A stretch of DNA of 64,000 nucleotides from the NCBI RefSeq assembly GCF_000687915.1, contig NZ_JHZY01000004.1, positions 2,180,001-2,244,000 of the forward strand. Direction: 5' to 3'. The stretch is from Leeuwenhoekiella sp. MAR_2009_132 (GTDB lineage: Bacteria > Bacteroidota > Bacteroidia > Flavobacteriales > Flavobacteriaceae). Numbering within the stretch: the stretch's first letter is position 1; each line of letters starts with the position of its first letter. This document shows, piece by piece, positions 37,321-46,012 of the stretch. Below the pieces are notes generated by a model. It was not told the DNA's origin and searched no databases. It saw only the letters and a program-made list of their open reading frames with translations. The position numbers were made by a program, and so were the translations under genes.

Positions 37321-38925
37321 CTATTCCCGTTTACGTCTGAAAAAGGAAACTATAAAAATAGCCACTGCTGGTATAAAAGCCATTTTAGCCAGATAATCTC
37401 CGTATGAGGTATAAAATGTAATTTCATCGTTCTTGTTGATGATACCTTTCAAAGATCCTCCCAGTCCGTATCCTAACTCTTTTTCAATCTCTCCTTTTTG
37501 ATTTATAATAGCTGAAATCCCAGTGTTTGCACTTCTGGCGATGCTTCTTCGGTTTTCAATAGCTCTTAATCTTGCGTAATTGAGATGTTGCTTGTGACCC
37601 TGAGTATCTCCCCACCAGGCATCGTTTGTGATAATAGCTAAGAATTGAGATCCTGCATTTACATAATCTGTAACAAAATCTCCATAGACAGATTCATAAC
37701 AAATAACTGGTCCTACTTTAGTGCCATCTAATCCGGTAAATGCAACTCTGTTTTCCTGTATGGTTTTCATAGAAACTGTTCCACCCAGATCAATCATTAC
37801 GTCACCAAGTAGCGGCTTTAAAATGCTTTGATACGGAAAGTTTTCAACCCCAACAACCAATTTGCTCTTGTGATAAATTTGCGATTTACCAGAACTATTG
37901 AGTAAGAAGGCTGAATTGAAAAAATCTGCCCATAAGGGATTTCCTAAGCGATCGTTACCCACATAATTGCTCGTAGGCAGCAAGTCACTTTCTTTTGTAT
38001 ATAATCTGTAAAACTGAATACCTGCTAAGTAATTTAAATTGGGATAATTCTGTAAAAAATCTTGTGCTCTTTGTTTTTCGGTACTGTAATCAAAATTCCT
38101 AAGGTCTACGCCGGCACCCTCTGCGAGAACGGTTTCAGGAGCGATTAAAAATGCTGTTTCGGGAGTAAGAGCCTCTGTTGATTCTTTAAAAAGCAAATCG
38201 GCTATGCGCTCATTTGTTGTATTGTATTTTTCGGTATATGGGTCAATATTAGGTTGCAGTAAAACCACTTCTACAGGATTTTTTGTTTCAGTATAAGAAT
38301 TGTAAATAAACTGACTCAGAGTAATTGGCACTATGATAATTGCAAAAGCCAGTACCAGTCTGCCATATAAAAACTTTCTGTTTTTAATTTCAGAATACTG
38401 TAAAAGCGCTTTGTAAAGGAGCGCATTTGTAATTAAAACCCATAATGTACCTCCAAATGTTCCTGTGTATTCATACCATTGAATCCAACCCGTACTTGTG
38501 GCAAAAGCATTACCCAAATTTAACCACGGCCAGGAAAAATCCCAGTTGAGGTGTAAAAACTCAAATAGCATCCAGGTAGCTATTAAAAAAATTAGGCTGA
38601 GGTTTACGGTAAATCGTTTTGAAATACGCGCATATAAAAGCCAAACAAAGGTCATTAATAAGGAATTTGCCAAAACAGCAAACCACATCCCAAACCCCGT
38701 AGAGTTGTAAAGCCACCAGGTTGTTATAATATTAAATGTGAAAAAGCAGAGGTACGCAATACTGAAAATTTTTAAGTTGGGTCGCTTAATATTGTAAATG
38801 ATATAGATATGCGTAGCCCATAATAGCGGTACAAAACCAAAGAAAAGCAATACTGGAAAACCGTAGGTGGGCCAGGCAATTGCTAAAATCAATCCTGAGG
38901 TGAGCGCTAATAAAATATTTTTCAT
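37321..38925 (-). CDS. lnt: Apolipoprotein N-acyltransferase (Lnt)
   Basis: Adds the third acyl chain to the N-terminal cysteine of lipoproteins at the periplasmic face of the inner membrane. The 534-residue protein has N-terminal membrane helices up to about residue 210, a periplasmic carbon-nitrogen hydrolase domain with the expected Glu-Lys-Cys triad (E264 in APETVLAEG, K353 in YHKSKLV, C409 in GPVICYESVYGDF) and a final transmembrane helix near 515-530. Its 3' end faces the polysaccharide operon, with only two bases between stops. Lipoprotein substrates with SPII signals occur in the window at 39999, 59653 and 63088. Confidence 0.92.
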   Translation of the reverse strand: MKNILLALTSGLILAIAWPTYGFPVLLFFGFVPLLWATHIYIIYNIKRPNLKIFSIAYLCFFTFNIITTWWLYNSTGFGMWFAVLANSLLMTFVWLLYARISKRFTVNLSLIFLIATWMLFEFLHLNWDFSWPWLNLGNAFATSTGWIQWYEYTGTFGGTLWVLITNALLYKALLQYSEIKNRKFLYGRLVLAFAIIIVPITLSQFIYNSYTETKNPVEVVLLQPNIDPYTEKYNTTNERIADLLFKESTEALTPETAFLIAPETVLAEGAGVDLRNFDYSTEKQRAQDFLQNYPNLNYLAGIQFYRLYTKESDLLPTSNYVGNDRLGNPLWADFFNSAFLLNSSGKSQIYHKSKLVVGVENFPYQSILKPLLGDVMIDLGGTVSMKTIQENRVAFTGLDGTKVGPVICYESVYGDFVTDYVNAGSQFLAIITNDAWWGDTQGHKQHLNYARLRAIENRRSIARSANTGISAIINQKGEIEKELGYGLGGSLKGIINKNDEITFYTSYGDYLAKMAFIPAVAIFIVSFFRRKRE

Positions 38926-39047
38926 AATGTGATTAAAAATAGTTCTGCAAGTTAAGATTTCGTTCTTTTTAAAATCAATCGTGTTAAAGGTGTTTTAAAA
39001 GTAATTAGAACGGTCTGCAATCTCATTAAATTACCTAAAAATTTAAA

Positions 39048-39953
39048 ATGAGTATTTTAATAACGGGAGCAACAGGACTTGTGGGCCAGGCACTAACAAA
39101 AAAATTACAGAGCCAGGGAGAATCTATTCACTATTTGACAACGAGTGCTAACAAAATAGAAGATCACAAAAATTATAAAGGCTTCTTATGGAATCCTAAC
39201 AAATTTGAGATTGATACAAAATGTTTTGAAGGAGTTACGTGTATTGTTCATCTTGCCGGAGCAAGTATTGCAGAACGATGGACAGATGAATACAAAACTA
39301 AAATTATAGAAAGTAGAATAAATACGGCGCAGCTACTTTTTGACACCTTAAACGAAACTGAAAATAACGTAGAACATTTTGTATCGGCGAGTGCAATAGG
39401 TGCATATCCTTCTTCAAAAACAATTAATTACTCAGAAAGTTTTGAGACTTATAACCCCAGCTTCTTAGGGGAAGTTGTTGAAGTCTGGGAAGCTGCAGCA
39501 GATAAGTTTAAAGAATTAGAAATTAAAGTATCAAAGGTACGTATAGGAGTAGTGCTTGCTAAAGATGGTGGAGCATTAGAAAAATTACTTCAGCCAATTA
39601 AAATGTACGTAGGAGCGCCATTAGGTGACGGTAAGCAGTGGCAATCCTGGATACATATTGAGGACCTTGCAGCAGTATTTACTTTTGTGGTGTTAAATCA
39701 ATTAGAGGGTGTTTATAATGCAGTAGCTCCATTTCCTGTTACAAATGAGGCAATGACTAAAGAGGCAGCTTCTATCCTCAAAAAACCTTTGTTTTTGCCT
39801 AATGTACCCGCTTTTATGCTCAAGATAATTTTAGGAGAAATGGCTGCGATAGTTTTAGAAAGTCAGAAAGTGAGCTCAAAAAAGATTGAGCAGCAGGGTT
39901 TTGATTTTAGGTTCAAAGAACTAGATGTTGCATTACAAGATTTATTGGCATAA
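39048..39953 (+). CDS. TIGR01777-family NAD(P)-dependent epimerase-like protein
   Basis: A 301-residue extended SDR-type protein with MSILITGATGLVGQALTKKL (GxxGxxG NAD(P)-binding loop, residues 7-13), VHLAGASIAERWTDEYK, SASAIGAYP and WQSWIHIEDLAAVFTFVV. It belongs to the YfcH/TIGR01777 group, a widespread family related to epimerases whose physiological substrate is not established. It ends 4 bases before a bidirectional hairpin terminator shared with the convergent YceI gene, and starts 122 bases after the divergent lnt gene. Start ATG at 39048 is supported by the immediate beta-strand. Confidence 0.88.
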   Translation: MSILITGATGLVGQALTKKLQSQGESIHYLTTSANKIEDHKNYKGFLWNPNKFEIDTKCFEGVTCIVHLAGASIAERWTDEYKTKIIESRINTAQLLFDTLNETENNVEHFVSASAIGAYPSSKTINYSESFETYNPSFLGEVVEVWEAAADKFKELEIKVSKVRIGVVLAKDGGALEKLLQPIKMYVGAPLGDGKQWQSWIHIEDLAAVFTFVVLNQLEGVYNAVAPFPVTNEAMTKEAASILKKPLFLPNVPAFMLKIILGEMAAIVLESQKVSSKKIEQQGFDFRFKELDVALQDLLA

Positions 39954-39955
39954 AA

Positions 39956-39976
39956 AAACCCGGCATTTGCCGGGTT
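39956..39976. terminator. Bidirectional rho-independent terminator
   Basis: Inverted repeat AACCCGGCA...TGCCGGGTT with a short loop, preceded by an A run and followed by a T run, so it works on both strands. It sits between the convergent TIGR01777 and YceI genes. Confidence 0.88.
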
Positions 39977-39998
39977 TTCAATTTGTACTTAAAGAGAA

Positions 39999-40670
39999 TT
40001 ACATTTGTTGGTTAGCAACAATTGTAAATTCTAATTGAATATCGTCATTGATAAATTTATCACCTAAATTGTCAAATACAGACTTTGAACCATAGTTCAC
40101 ACCCCACTCCGTACGATCTATTGTAAAAGGCTCAGACTTCAACGTCATAGTATTGCCAGCTACTTCATACATAACAGGAAATTCAATATTCTTTTTAGAT
40201 TCTTTAATCGTTAAGTTTCCAGACATAATTTTTTTACCGTCTTTTTCAGTAACACCAGTTATTTCAAAAGCAGCAGTAGGATATTTTTTTACGTTAAAAA
40301 AGTCACCTTCTTTACCTTCAACGGTCCCTTTTAAGTGGTCTTCAAGATTTGCTTTTTGATCACCTTCTAAATCTGTAACAACTATAGAAGTCATATTGAT
40401 TAGAAAACTTCCGCTAATCTCATCTCCTTCTAAACGTACTACACCAGATTCTGCAGCAACAGTTCCTGTATGTGTTCCTGTAGGTTTTTTACCTTCCCAT
40501 TTAATAGTTGAGGCATCTTTATCTAACATAAATTTTGATGCTTCCTGAGAAGCTTCAGCAACAGTTTCTGCTTCAGCAGCATCAGTTTCATTCTTTGCTT
40601 CATTTTTGCAAGAAATGAAAGCTGTAACAAGCACAGCCATAGTAAAAAGCGTGTAAAATTTCATCTTCAT
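39999..40670 (-). CDS. YceI-like domain lipoprotein
   Basis: A 223-residue protein with an SPII signal (FTMAVLVTAFISCKNE, cysteine at about residue 21) and an acidic linker rich in Glu and Ala, followed by a YceI-like lipocalin-type domain: FMLDKDASTIKWEGKKPTG, EISGSFLINMTSIVVTDL, FFNVKKYPTAAFEITGV and ERTEWGVNYGS-like strands. YceI proteins bind isoprenoid or amphiphilic molecules in the periplasm; here it would be membrane-anchored. A TAAATTTG element on the - strand at 40703-40710 is a likely promoter. Confidence 0.88.
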   Translation of the reverse strand: MKMKFYTLFTMAVLVTAFISCKNEAKNETDAAEAETVAEASQEASKFMLDKDASTIKWEGKKPTGTHTGTVAAESGVVRLEGDEISGSFLINMTSIVVTDLEGDQKANLEDHLKGTVEGKEGDFFNVKKYPTAAFEITGVTEKDGKKIMSGNLTIKESKKNIEFPVMYEVAGNTMTLKSEPFTIDRTEWGVNYGSKSVFDNLGDKFINDDIQLEFTIVANQQM

Positions 40671-40702
40671 TGTGTTTACCTTTAAGTGTTAATTTAAGCA
40701 AT

Positions 40703-40710
40703 CAAATTTA
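40703..40710 (-). promoter_or_regulatory. Bacteroidetes-type -7 element of the YceI gene
   Basis: The - strand reads TAAATTTG, matching the -7 consensus TAnnTTTG, 33 bases upstream of the YceI start codon. I found no clear TTG at -33. Confidence 0.5.
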
Positions 40711-40764
40711 TAAGATTGTACGAGATAACCTCTTAAATAAACGATAAATTATACCTGTGACATT

Positions 40765-40796
40765 TTGACATTTTAATAATGTTGGCAGCAATTTTG
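40765..40796 (+). promoter_or_regulatory. Candidate promoter of grpE-dnaJ
   Basis: TTG at 40765-40767, a 21-base spacer, then CAATTTTG at 40789-40796, one mismatch from TAnnTTTG, 25 bases before the grpE start. The spacer contains ACATT-TTAAT-AATGT (a short inverted repeat) and repeated TGACATTTT, which could be an operator, but this is not established. Confidence 0.45.
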
Positions 40797-40821
40797 CCTA
40801 TGCAAGAGAAATTAAGACAAA

Positions 40822-41376
40822 ATGAGTTCAGAAAATAGAGAAGATATTATAAATGATCAGGAGGATCTTAACGTAGAAACTAATTTAGAGGGAACAGAAG
40901 TTTCTGAAGATGAGTTAACTGCAGAAGATCAAATAGCTAATTTACAAGTTGAATTAGACAAAGAGAAAGATAAGTTTCTAAGACTTTTTGCTGAGTTTGA
41001 AAATTACAAAAGACGTACCAGTAAAGAACGTGTTGAGATGTTTAAGACAGCAGGACAAGAAGTTCTGCAGGCTATGCTTCCGGTACTTGACGATTTTGAC
41101 AGAGCAGCAATTGAAATTCAAAAAGCAAAAGATAAGAATCTTCAAAAAGGAGTAGAGCTTATTTCAAATAAGCTAAGAGAAACTTTAAAATCTAAAGGTC
41201 TTAAAGAGATGGAAGTTTCTGCGGGCGATGTGTTTGATGCAGATATTCATGAAGCGATCACTCAAATTCCAGCTCCTAAAGACAGTCTTAAAGGTAAGAT
41301 TGTAGATGTTATTGAAAAAGGATATGAGTTAGGAGATAAGATTATTCGTTTTCCAAAAGTGGTTACAGGTAAATAA
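40822..41376 (+). CDS. grpE: GrpE nucleotide-exchange factor
   Basis: Cofactor of DnaK that exchanges ADP for ATP. The 184 residues have an acidic N-terminus, a long coiled coil from about residue 38 to 85 (ADQIANLQVELDKEKDKFLR) and the conserved C-terminal beta domain with the core AEFENYKRRTSKERVEM, LPVLDDFDRAAIEI, DADIHEAITQIP and VIEKGYELGDKIIRFPKVVT. It is followed by dnaJ after 55 bases, so the two are co-transcribed; dnaK is not in this window. A candidate promoter precedes it. Confidence 0.95.
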   Translation: MSSENREDIINDQEDLNVETNLEGTEVSEDELTAEDQIANLQVELDKEKDKFLRLFAEFENYKRRTSKERVEMFKTAGQEVLQAMLPVLDDFDRAAIEIQKAKDKNLQKGVELISNKLRETLKSKGLKEMEVSAGDVFDADIHEAITQIPAPKDSLKGKIVDVIEKGYELGDKIIRFPKVVTGK

Positions 41377-41431
41377 TTTGTAACTCAGGCAAGCGAAACA
41401 TAGTATTTTAAATTTTGAAGAGAAGATTGGG

Positions 41432-42550
41432 ATGAAAGAAGATTATTACGACATATTAGGATTGAGTAAAGGCGCAACCGCAGCTGAAATTAAAAAGGCA
41501 TACCGTAAAAAAGCGATACAGTATCACCCCGATAAGAATCCCGGTGACAGCGAAGCTGAAGATATGTTTAAGAAAGCGGCAGAAGCGTACGAGATTCTAA
41601 GTGATGAGAATAAACGTGCACGTTACGATCAATACGGTCATCAAGCCTTTGAAGGTGGTGGTGGCTTTAATGGGGGTAACATGAATATGGATGATATCTT
41701 CAGCCAATTTGGTGATATTTTTGGCAGTGCCTTTGGCGGTGGCGGTTTTGGCGGCGGCTTTGGTGGTGGCGGTCAGCGTAGAACTAAAGGGAGTAACTTA
41801 CGTATACGTGTAAAACTTACTTTAGAAGAAATCGCTAACGGCGCAGAGAAAAAAATTAAAGTAAAGCGTAAGAAGCAGGCTAGCGGAACTACTTATAAAA
41901 CGTGTTCTACCTGTAATGGGATGGGGCAGGTTACTCGTGTCACAAATACAATTCTAGGGAGAATGCAAACAGCCTCTCCTTGTACAACTTGTGGAGGTAG
42001 TGGTCAAATTATAGATTCTAAACCGGCAGATGCAGATTCTCAAGGTATGCTTACCGAAGAAGAAACGGTATCAATTAAAATACCTGCTGGTGTAGTTGAC
42101 GGGATGCAACTTAAAGTTACAGGAAAGGGTAATGAAGCACCTGGTAATAATGGTATTTCTGGTGATTTACTGGTTGTAATTGAAGAAGCGGCACACGATA
42201 CCTTAAGTAGAGAAGGAGATAATTTACATTATGATTTATATGTGAGTATTCCTGAAGCTGTTTTAGGAACCAGTAAAGAAATTGATACCGTTACTGGTAA
42301 AGTGCGAATTAAAGTTGAAGAAGGAACTCAAAGTGGAAAGATTTTACGCTTACGCGGAAAAGGTATTCCTTCTATTAACGGGTATGGTAAAGGAGATTTA
42401 TTAGTACATGTTAACGTATGGACACCTAAGAACTTAAGTAAAGAACAAAAAGAGTTTTTTGAAAATATGCTTGATGATGATCACTTCTCTCCTAAGCCAC
42501 AACAAGAGGATAAATCATTTTTTGAGAAGGTAAAAGACATGTTTTCTTAG
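41432..42550 (+). CDS. dnaJ: DnaJ chaperone with only one zinc centre
   Basis: Co-chaperone stimulating DnaK ATPase. The 372 residues carry the J domain with HPD at 32-34, a Gly/Phe region (about 74-116), a cysteine region and the C-terminal substrate-binding beta domains. A normal DnaJ has four CxxCxGxG repeats; here only two occur, C158-x2-C161 and C184-x2-C187, aligning with the inner repeats 2 and 3 that form zinc centre II. Centre I is absent. This reduced form is, as I recall, usual in Flavobacteria, so it is not a deletion artefact. A hairpin terminator follows. Confidence 0.94.
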   Translation: MKEDYYDILGLSKGATAAEIKKAYRKKAIQYHPDKNPGDSEAEDMFKKAAEAYEILSDENKRARYDQYGHQAFEGGGGFNGGNMNMDDIFSQFGDIFGSAFGGGGFGGGFGGGGQRRTKGSNLRIRVKLTLEEIANGAEKKIKVKRKKQASGTTYKTCSTCNGMGQVTRVTNTILGRMQTASPCTTCGGSGQIIDSKPADADSQGMLTEEETVSIKIPAGVVDGMQLKVTGKGNEAPGNNGISGDLLVVIEEAAHDTLSREGDNLHYDLYVSIPEAVLGTSKEIDTVTGKVRIKVEEGTQSGKILRLRGKGIPSINGYGKGDLLVHVNVWTPKNLSKEQKEFFENMLDDDHFSPKPQQEDKSFFEKVKDMFS

Positions 42551-42585
42551 ATATTAAGAGCTTATTAAGAAAAATGTGTATATTT

Positions 42586-42619
42586 GAATATCACTAATCA
42601 CTAGTTAGTGATATTTTTC
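42586..42619 (+). terminator. Terminator of grpE-dnaJ
   Basis: Hairpin ATATCACTAA...TTAGTGATAT (42589-42614) followed by a T-rich run TTTTCTTTTT, 40 bases after the dnaJ stop. Confidence 0.8.
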
Positions 42620-42639
42620 TTTTTCATAGCAATTTTTTT

Positions 42640-42676
42640 CCCATCCTTGATGCAAATTAAGGGTGGGTTTTTGTTT
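42640..42676. terminator. Second hairpin terminator in the dnaJ-ABC gap
   Basis: CCCATCCTT (42640-42648) pairs with AAGGGTGGG (42659-42667) including one G-U pair, with a TTTTTGTTTT run after it and a T run before it. It lies downstream of the first terminator; with no gene between them it may be a backup. The rest of the gap (42677-42826) holds no clear promoter, only a weak TATCTTTA near 42810. Confidence 0.55.
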
Positions 42677-42826
42677 TAGGCCTATTTTGATAAAAAGGGT
42701 TTAGGGTTAAATCTGTAAAGAATGTTTGAGAATGCTTAGTATTTTAGATGATGGCGTACTAAATAAATCATAAGAAGTCTACAGGCTTTAATCATTTCAA
42801 TATCTTTAAACTTTATTTCTGTTTCT

Positions 42827-43783
42827 ATGACAAACCTGCTGGTCGCTGATAATATATACAAGAAATACGGCAATTATACCGCACTAAACGATCTTTCTAT
42901 ATCAATTCCCAAAGGGAGTATTTTTGGATTATTAGGACCTAATGGTGCCGGTAAGACAACACTTATTCGTATCATTAATCAAATTACGATGCCAGATTCT
43001 GGTACCGTACTTCTTGATGGGGAGCTTCTTGACCCTAAGCATATCGCAAATATTGGGTATATGCCAGAAGAGCGTGGCCTTTACAAGTCAATGAAAGTAG
43101 GAGAACAGGTGATTTATCTAGCGCGTCTTAAAGGTTTAAGTAAGGCTGAAGCTAAAGAACGCAGTGAATACTGGTTTGAAAGACTGGGAATGATGACCTG
43201 GTGGAACAAAAAAATACAGGAGTTGTCTAAAGGGCAGGCGCAAAAAGTTCAATTTATAGTGACAGTTTTACACCAACCAAAATTGTTGATTTTTGATGAA
43301 CCTTTTAGTGGTTTTGACCCTATAAATGCAACACTCATAAAAGACGAAATTCTCAAACTAAGAGATGACGGCGCAACCATTTTATTTTCTACACACCGTA
43401 TGGAATCTGTTGAGCAGATGTGTGATCACATCGCTCTTATTAACAAAAGCAATAAGATTCTAGACGGAAAATTATCTGACATTAAACGCAACTACCGAAC
43501 GAATACCTATGAGATAGGTTTAGAAACACGTGATGATAGTTTAGTTAGTTTACAAAATATAGAAAAAACATTACTACCTGAGATGGCGGCACACTGGGAA
43601 GTGTCACCGGCCTATTTTAAAACTATTAATGAAAATGATCTGAAAATGATCGTGAAAATTCCGCAAGATTTAAAGTCAAGAGATTTGCTTTTTTATCTTT
43701 CAGATAAAGCAACTATTAATCATTTTGTAGAGGTAATACCTACGGTTAATGACATTTTTATTCAAACAATAAATGCAGATTAA
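42827..43783 (+). CDS. ABC transporter ATP-binding protein (NatA/EcsA type)
   Basis: A 318-residue ATPase with Walker A (GPNGAGKTT, near 39-47), Q loop in NQITMPDSG, the ABC signature here as ELSKGQAQKVQF, Walker B (LLIFDEPFSGFDP) and the switch histidine in LFSTHRMESVEQM. The C-terminal 75 residues form the DUF4162-type extension seen in NatA-like proteins. It is coupled to the permease by a one-base overlap. Such pairs export sodium, antibiotics or lipids; the substrate is unknown. Confidence 0.93.
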   Translation: MTNLLVADNIYKKYGNYTALNDLSISIPKGSIFGLLGPNGAGKTTLIRIINQITMPDSGTVLLDGELLDPKHIANIGYMPEERGLYKSMKVGEQVIYLARLKGLSKAEAKERSEYWFERLGMMTWWNKKIQELSKGQAQKVQFIVTVLHQPKLLIFDEPFSGFDPINATLIKDEILKLRDDGATILFSTHRMESVEQMCDHIALINKSNKILDGKLSDIKRNYRTNTYEIGLETRDDSLVSLQNIEKTLLPEMAAHWEVSPAYFKTINENDLKMIVKIPQDLKSRDLLFYLSDKATINHFVEVIPTVNDIFIQTINAD

Positions 43784-45072
43784 TGGGAGCACTAGGTTTA
43801 ATAATTAGACGCGAGTATAAAGCCAGAGTAACAAATAGATCATTTATTATAATGACGTTTTTGAGTCCGTTAATTGTGGTAGGTATGATTTTGCTCATTA
43901 CGTATCTAACTCAGGTAAATGAAGCTGGTAAGCGCACCATAGTTGTTGTTGATGAGAGCGGTTTATTTTATAAAGAATTTGAAAGTACCGAAAGTATAGA
44001 TTACGTTGATTTATCGCCTGCAGGTCTTGCTGTTGCAAAAGAACAGGTAGAAGATAACAATTATTTTGGGTTACTTTATATACCCGGTAATATTAAGAAA
44101 AACACCTCAGGTGTGCGTTTTTATGGTAATGAGGCTCCCGGTTTTGCTACTTTAGAAAGTATAGAAAGCCAGATATCCTCAAAACTTACTAATGAGAAAT
44201 TATTAGATCGTGGGGTAGATCTTGATATGATAGATGAGTCTAAAACATCTATATCAGTGAGTATTGAGGATTTTGAAGGAGAGCGTACTTCAAAAATCTC
44301 TAATTGGATTAAGGCAGGCTTTGGTGGTGGCGCGGGTTATTTGCTGATGATGTTTATCATCATTTATGGTAATATGGTAATGCGTTCTGTTATTGAGGAA
44401 AAAACCAATCGTATTATTGAAGTTATAATTTCTTCAGTAAAACCATTTAAATTAATGATGGGTAAGATTATAGGTACAACCCTTGCCGGAATTACTCAAT
44501 TTATGATCTGGTTATTAATAGGTGGTGGTTTACTTATATGCTTAACCTTATATCTGGGGCTAGATCCTACTGCTACAAAAACTCCTGTAGGCAATATGGC
44601 AGCTACAGATCTTGATAAAATAGAGTTGATTCTCTTAGATATATTGAGATTACCATTACTTAAATTGGCTGGCTTTTTCTTAGTTTATTTTATAGGAGGT
44701 TATTTTTTATACAGTTCTATTTATGCTGCTATAGGTGCAGCTGTAGATAGCGAAACCGATACACAGCAATTTATGTTGCCTATTATTATGCCACTTATGC
44801 TGGCAATTTATGTAGGATTTTTTGCGGTAATTGATAATCCTGACGGTTCAGTGGCAACAACATTTTCTATGATACCACTTACATCACCTATAGTTATGTT
44901 AATGCGTATACCCTTTGGTGTGCCGTGGTGGCAGCTAGCGCTTTCGGTAAGTATTTTAATAGGAAGCTTTCTGTTTACAGTTTGGTTTGGTTCAAAAATA
45001 TATAGGGTAGGTATTCTTATGTACGGTAAAAAACCAACTTATAAAGAAATTTTAAAGTGGATTAAGTACTAA
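43783..45072 (+). CDS. ABC-2 type permease (NatB-like)
   Basis: A 429-residue membrane subunit. An N-terminal helix (SFIIMTFLSPLIVVGMILLI, about 21-40) is followed by a large extracytoplasmic loop to about 175, then five to six helices in the C-terminal half, including MRSVIEEKTNRIIEVIISSV, the conserved cytoplasmic coupling segment of NatB/ABC-2 proteins. It begins on the last base of the ATPase gene and is followed after one base by the mscS-like gene, so all three may be one transcript. Confidence 0.9.
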   Translation: MGALGLIIRREYKARVTNRSFIIMTFLSPLIVVGMILLITYLTQVNEAGKRTIVVVDESGLFYKEFESTESIDYVDLSPAGLAVAKEQVEDNNYFGLLYIPGNIKKNTSGVRFYGNEAPGFATLESIESQISSKLTNEKLLDRGVDLDMIDESKTSISVSIEDFEGERTSKISNWIKAGFGGGAGYLLMMFIIIYGNMVMRSVIEEKTNRIIEVIISSVKPFKLMMGKIIGTTLAGITQFMIWLLIGGGLLICLTLYLGLDPTATKTPVGNMAATDLDKIELILLDILRLPLLKLAGFFLVYFIGGYFLYSSIYAAIGAAVDSETDTQQFMLPIIMPLMLAIYVGFFAVIDNPDGSVATTFSMIPLTSPIVMLMRIPFGVPWWQLALSVSILIGSFLFTVWFGSKIYRVGILMYGKKPTYKEILKWIKY

Positions 45073-45073
45073 A

Positions 45074-46012
45074 ATGATTCAGGAGAACGTAAAAGAAACG
45101 GTTAAGGACGGGGCAGAAAAAGTAAAAGATGTTATTCAGGAAGATATCTGGGGAACAATTTTAGATTTTTTGTCACTGGGTTTCCATTTTAAAAGTGGTG
45201 GAAAAACCATAGACCTTACCATAGGTCATTTACTTCTTGTTGTTTTAGCCTTTGTAGTAGCCACAGTGGTACTCAGACTCATAAGAAGTTTGATTACCCG
45301 TAAGATGGATTTGGAGAACGAACTCAAGTTTAAAAGTATCTTCAAATTTATAAGATATCTGGTTTACTTAACTGTAATTCTGATAACGCTAAGTGCTTCT
45401 GGAATAGATGTGACGGTGTTACTCACCGCTTCTGCAGCTCTTTTTGTAGGTCTGGGTTTAGCTCTTCAAGATTTATTTACAGACATTATAGGCGGTATTT
45501 TTATTATGCTAGACAAGTCTCTTAGTGTAGGTGATGTAGTAGAAATAGAAGGTAAAGTAGCTCGTGTTTTTGAAATAAAATTACGTACCACACGTGCACT
45601 AACTAGAGATGATAAAGTGATTATTATACCTAATCATAAGTTTATAAGTGATATTGTGTTCAACTTTACACAAAACCACAGAACCACGCGTGAGGCTGTA
45701 AAGGTGGGTGTTGCGTACGGTAGCGATACAGAACTAATAAAAAAAATTCTTTTATCGTGTGTGATTGAGCAAAACGGTGTGCTTAAAAGCCCGAAACCTT
45801 TTGTGCTGTTTGAAGATTTTGCAGATTCATCTTTAGCTTTTGGAGTTTATTTTTTTATTACAGATAGCTTTTCAGACCCAAGAATTAAAAGTGAAATCCG
45901 TTTTCGTATAGATAAAGAATTTAGAAAAAACAATATTACTATCCCGTTTCCGCAGCGCGATATTCATTTTTATAAAACATCAGAATTAATAAACAACCCC
46001 TTAAATGATTAA
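45074..46012 (+). CDS. MscS family mechanosensitive channel
   Basis: A 312-residue channel of small-conductance type: an N-terminal amphipathic stretch, three transmembrane segments (about 49-70, 92-112, 114-137), and the pore helix ALFVGLGLALQDLFTDIIGG followed by SLSVGDVVEIEG and LRTTRALTRDDKVIIIPN, the upper beta domain. The C-terminal alpha-beta domain ends with FPQRDIHFY. It would release solutes on hypo-osmotic shock, fitting a marine bacterium. The end overlaps the next gene by eight bases. Confidence 0.93.
   Translation: MIQENVKETVKDGAEKVKDVIQEDIWGTILDFLSLGFHFKSGGKTIDLTIGHLLLVVLAFVVATVVLRLIRSLITRKMDLENELKFKSIFKFIRYLVYLTVILITLSASGIDVTVLLTASAALFVGLGLALQDLFTDIIGGIFIMLDKSLSVGDVVEIEGKVARVFEIKLRTTRALTRDDKVIIIPNHKFISDIVFNFTQNHRTTREAVKVGVAYGSDTELIKKILLSCVIEQNGVLKSPKPFVLFEDFADSSLAFGVYFFITDSFSDPRIKSEIRFRIDKEFRKNNITIPFPQRDIHFYKTSELINNPLND

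Noticed and set aside
41735..41780. G-rich repeat (GGTGGCGG-like) resembling a microsatellite
   Set aside because: It encodes the Gly/Phe linker of DnaJ, which is normally repetitive.
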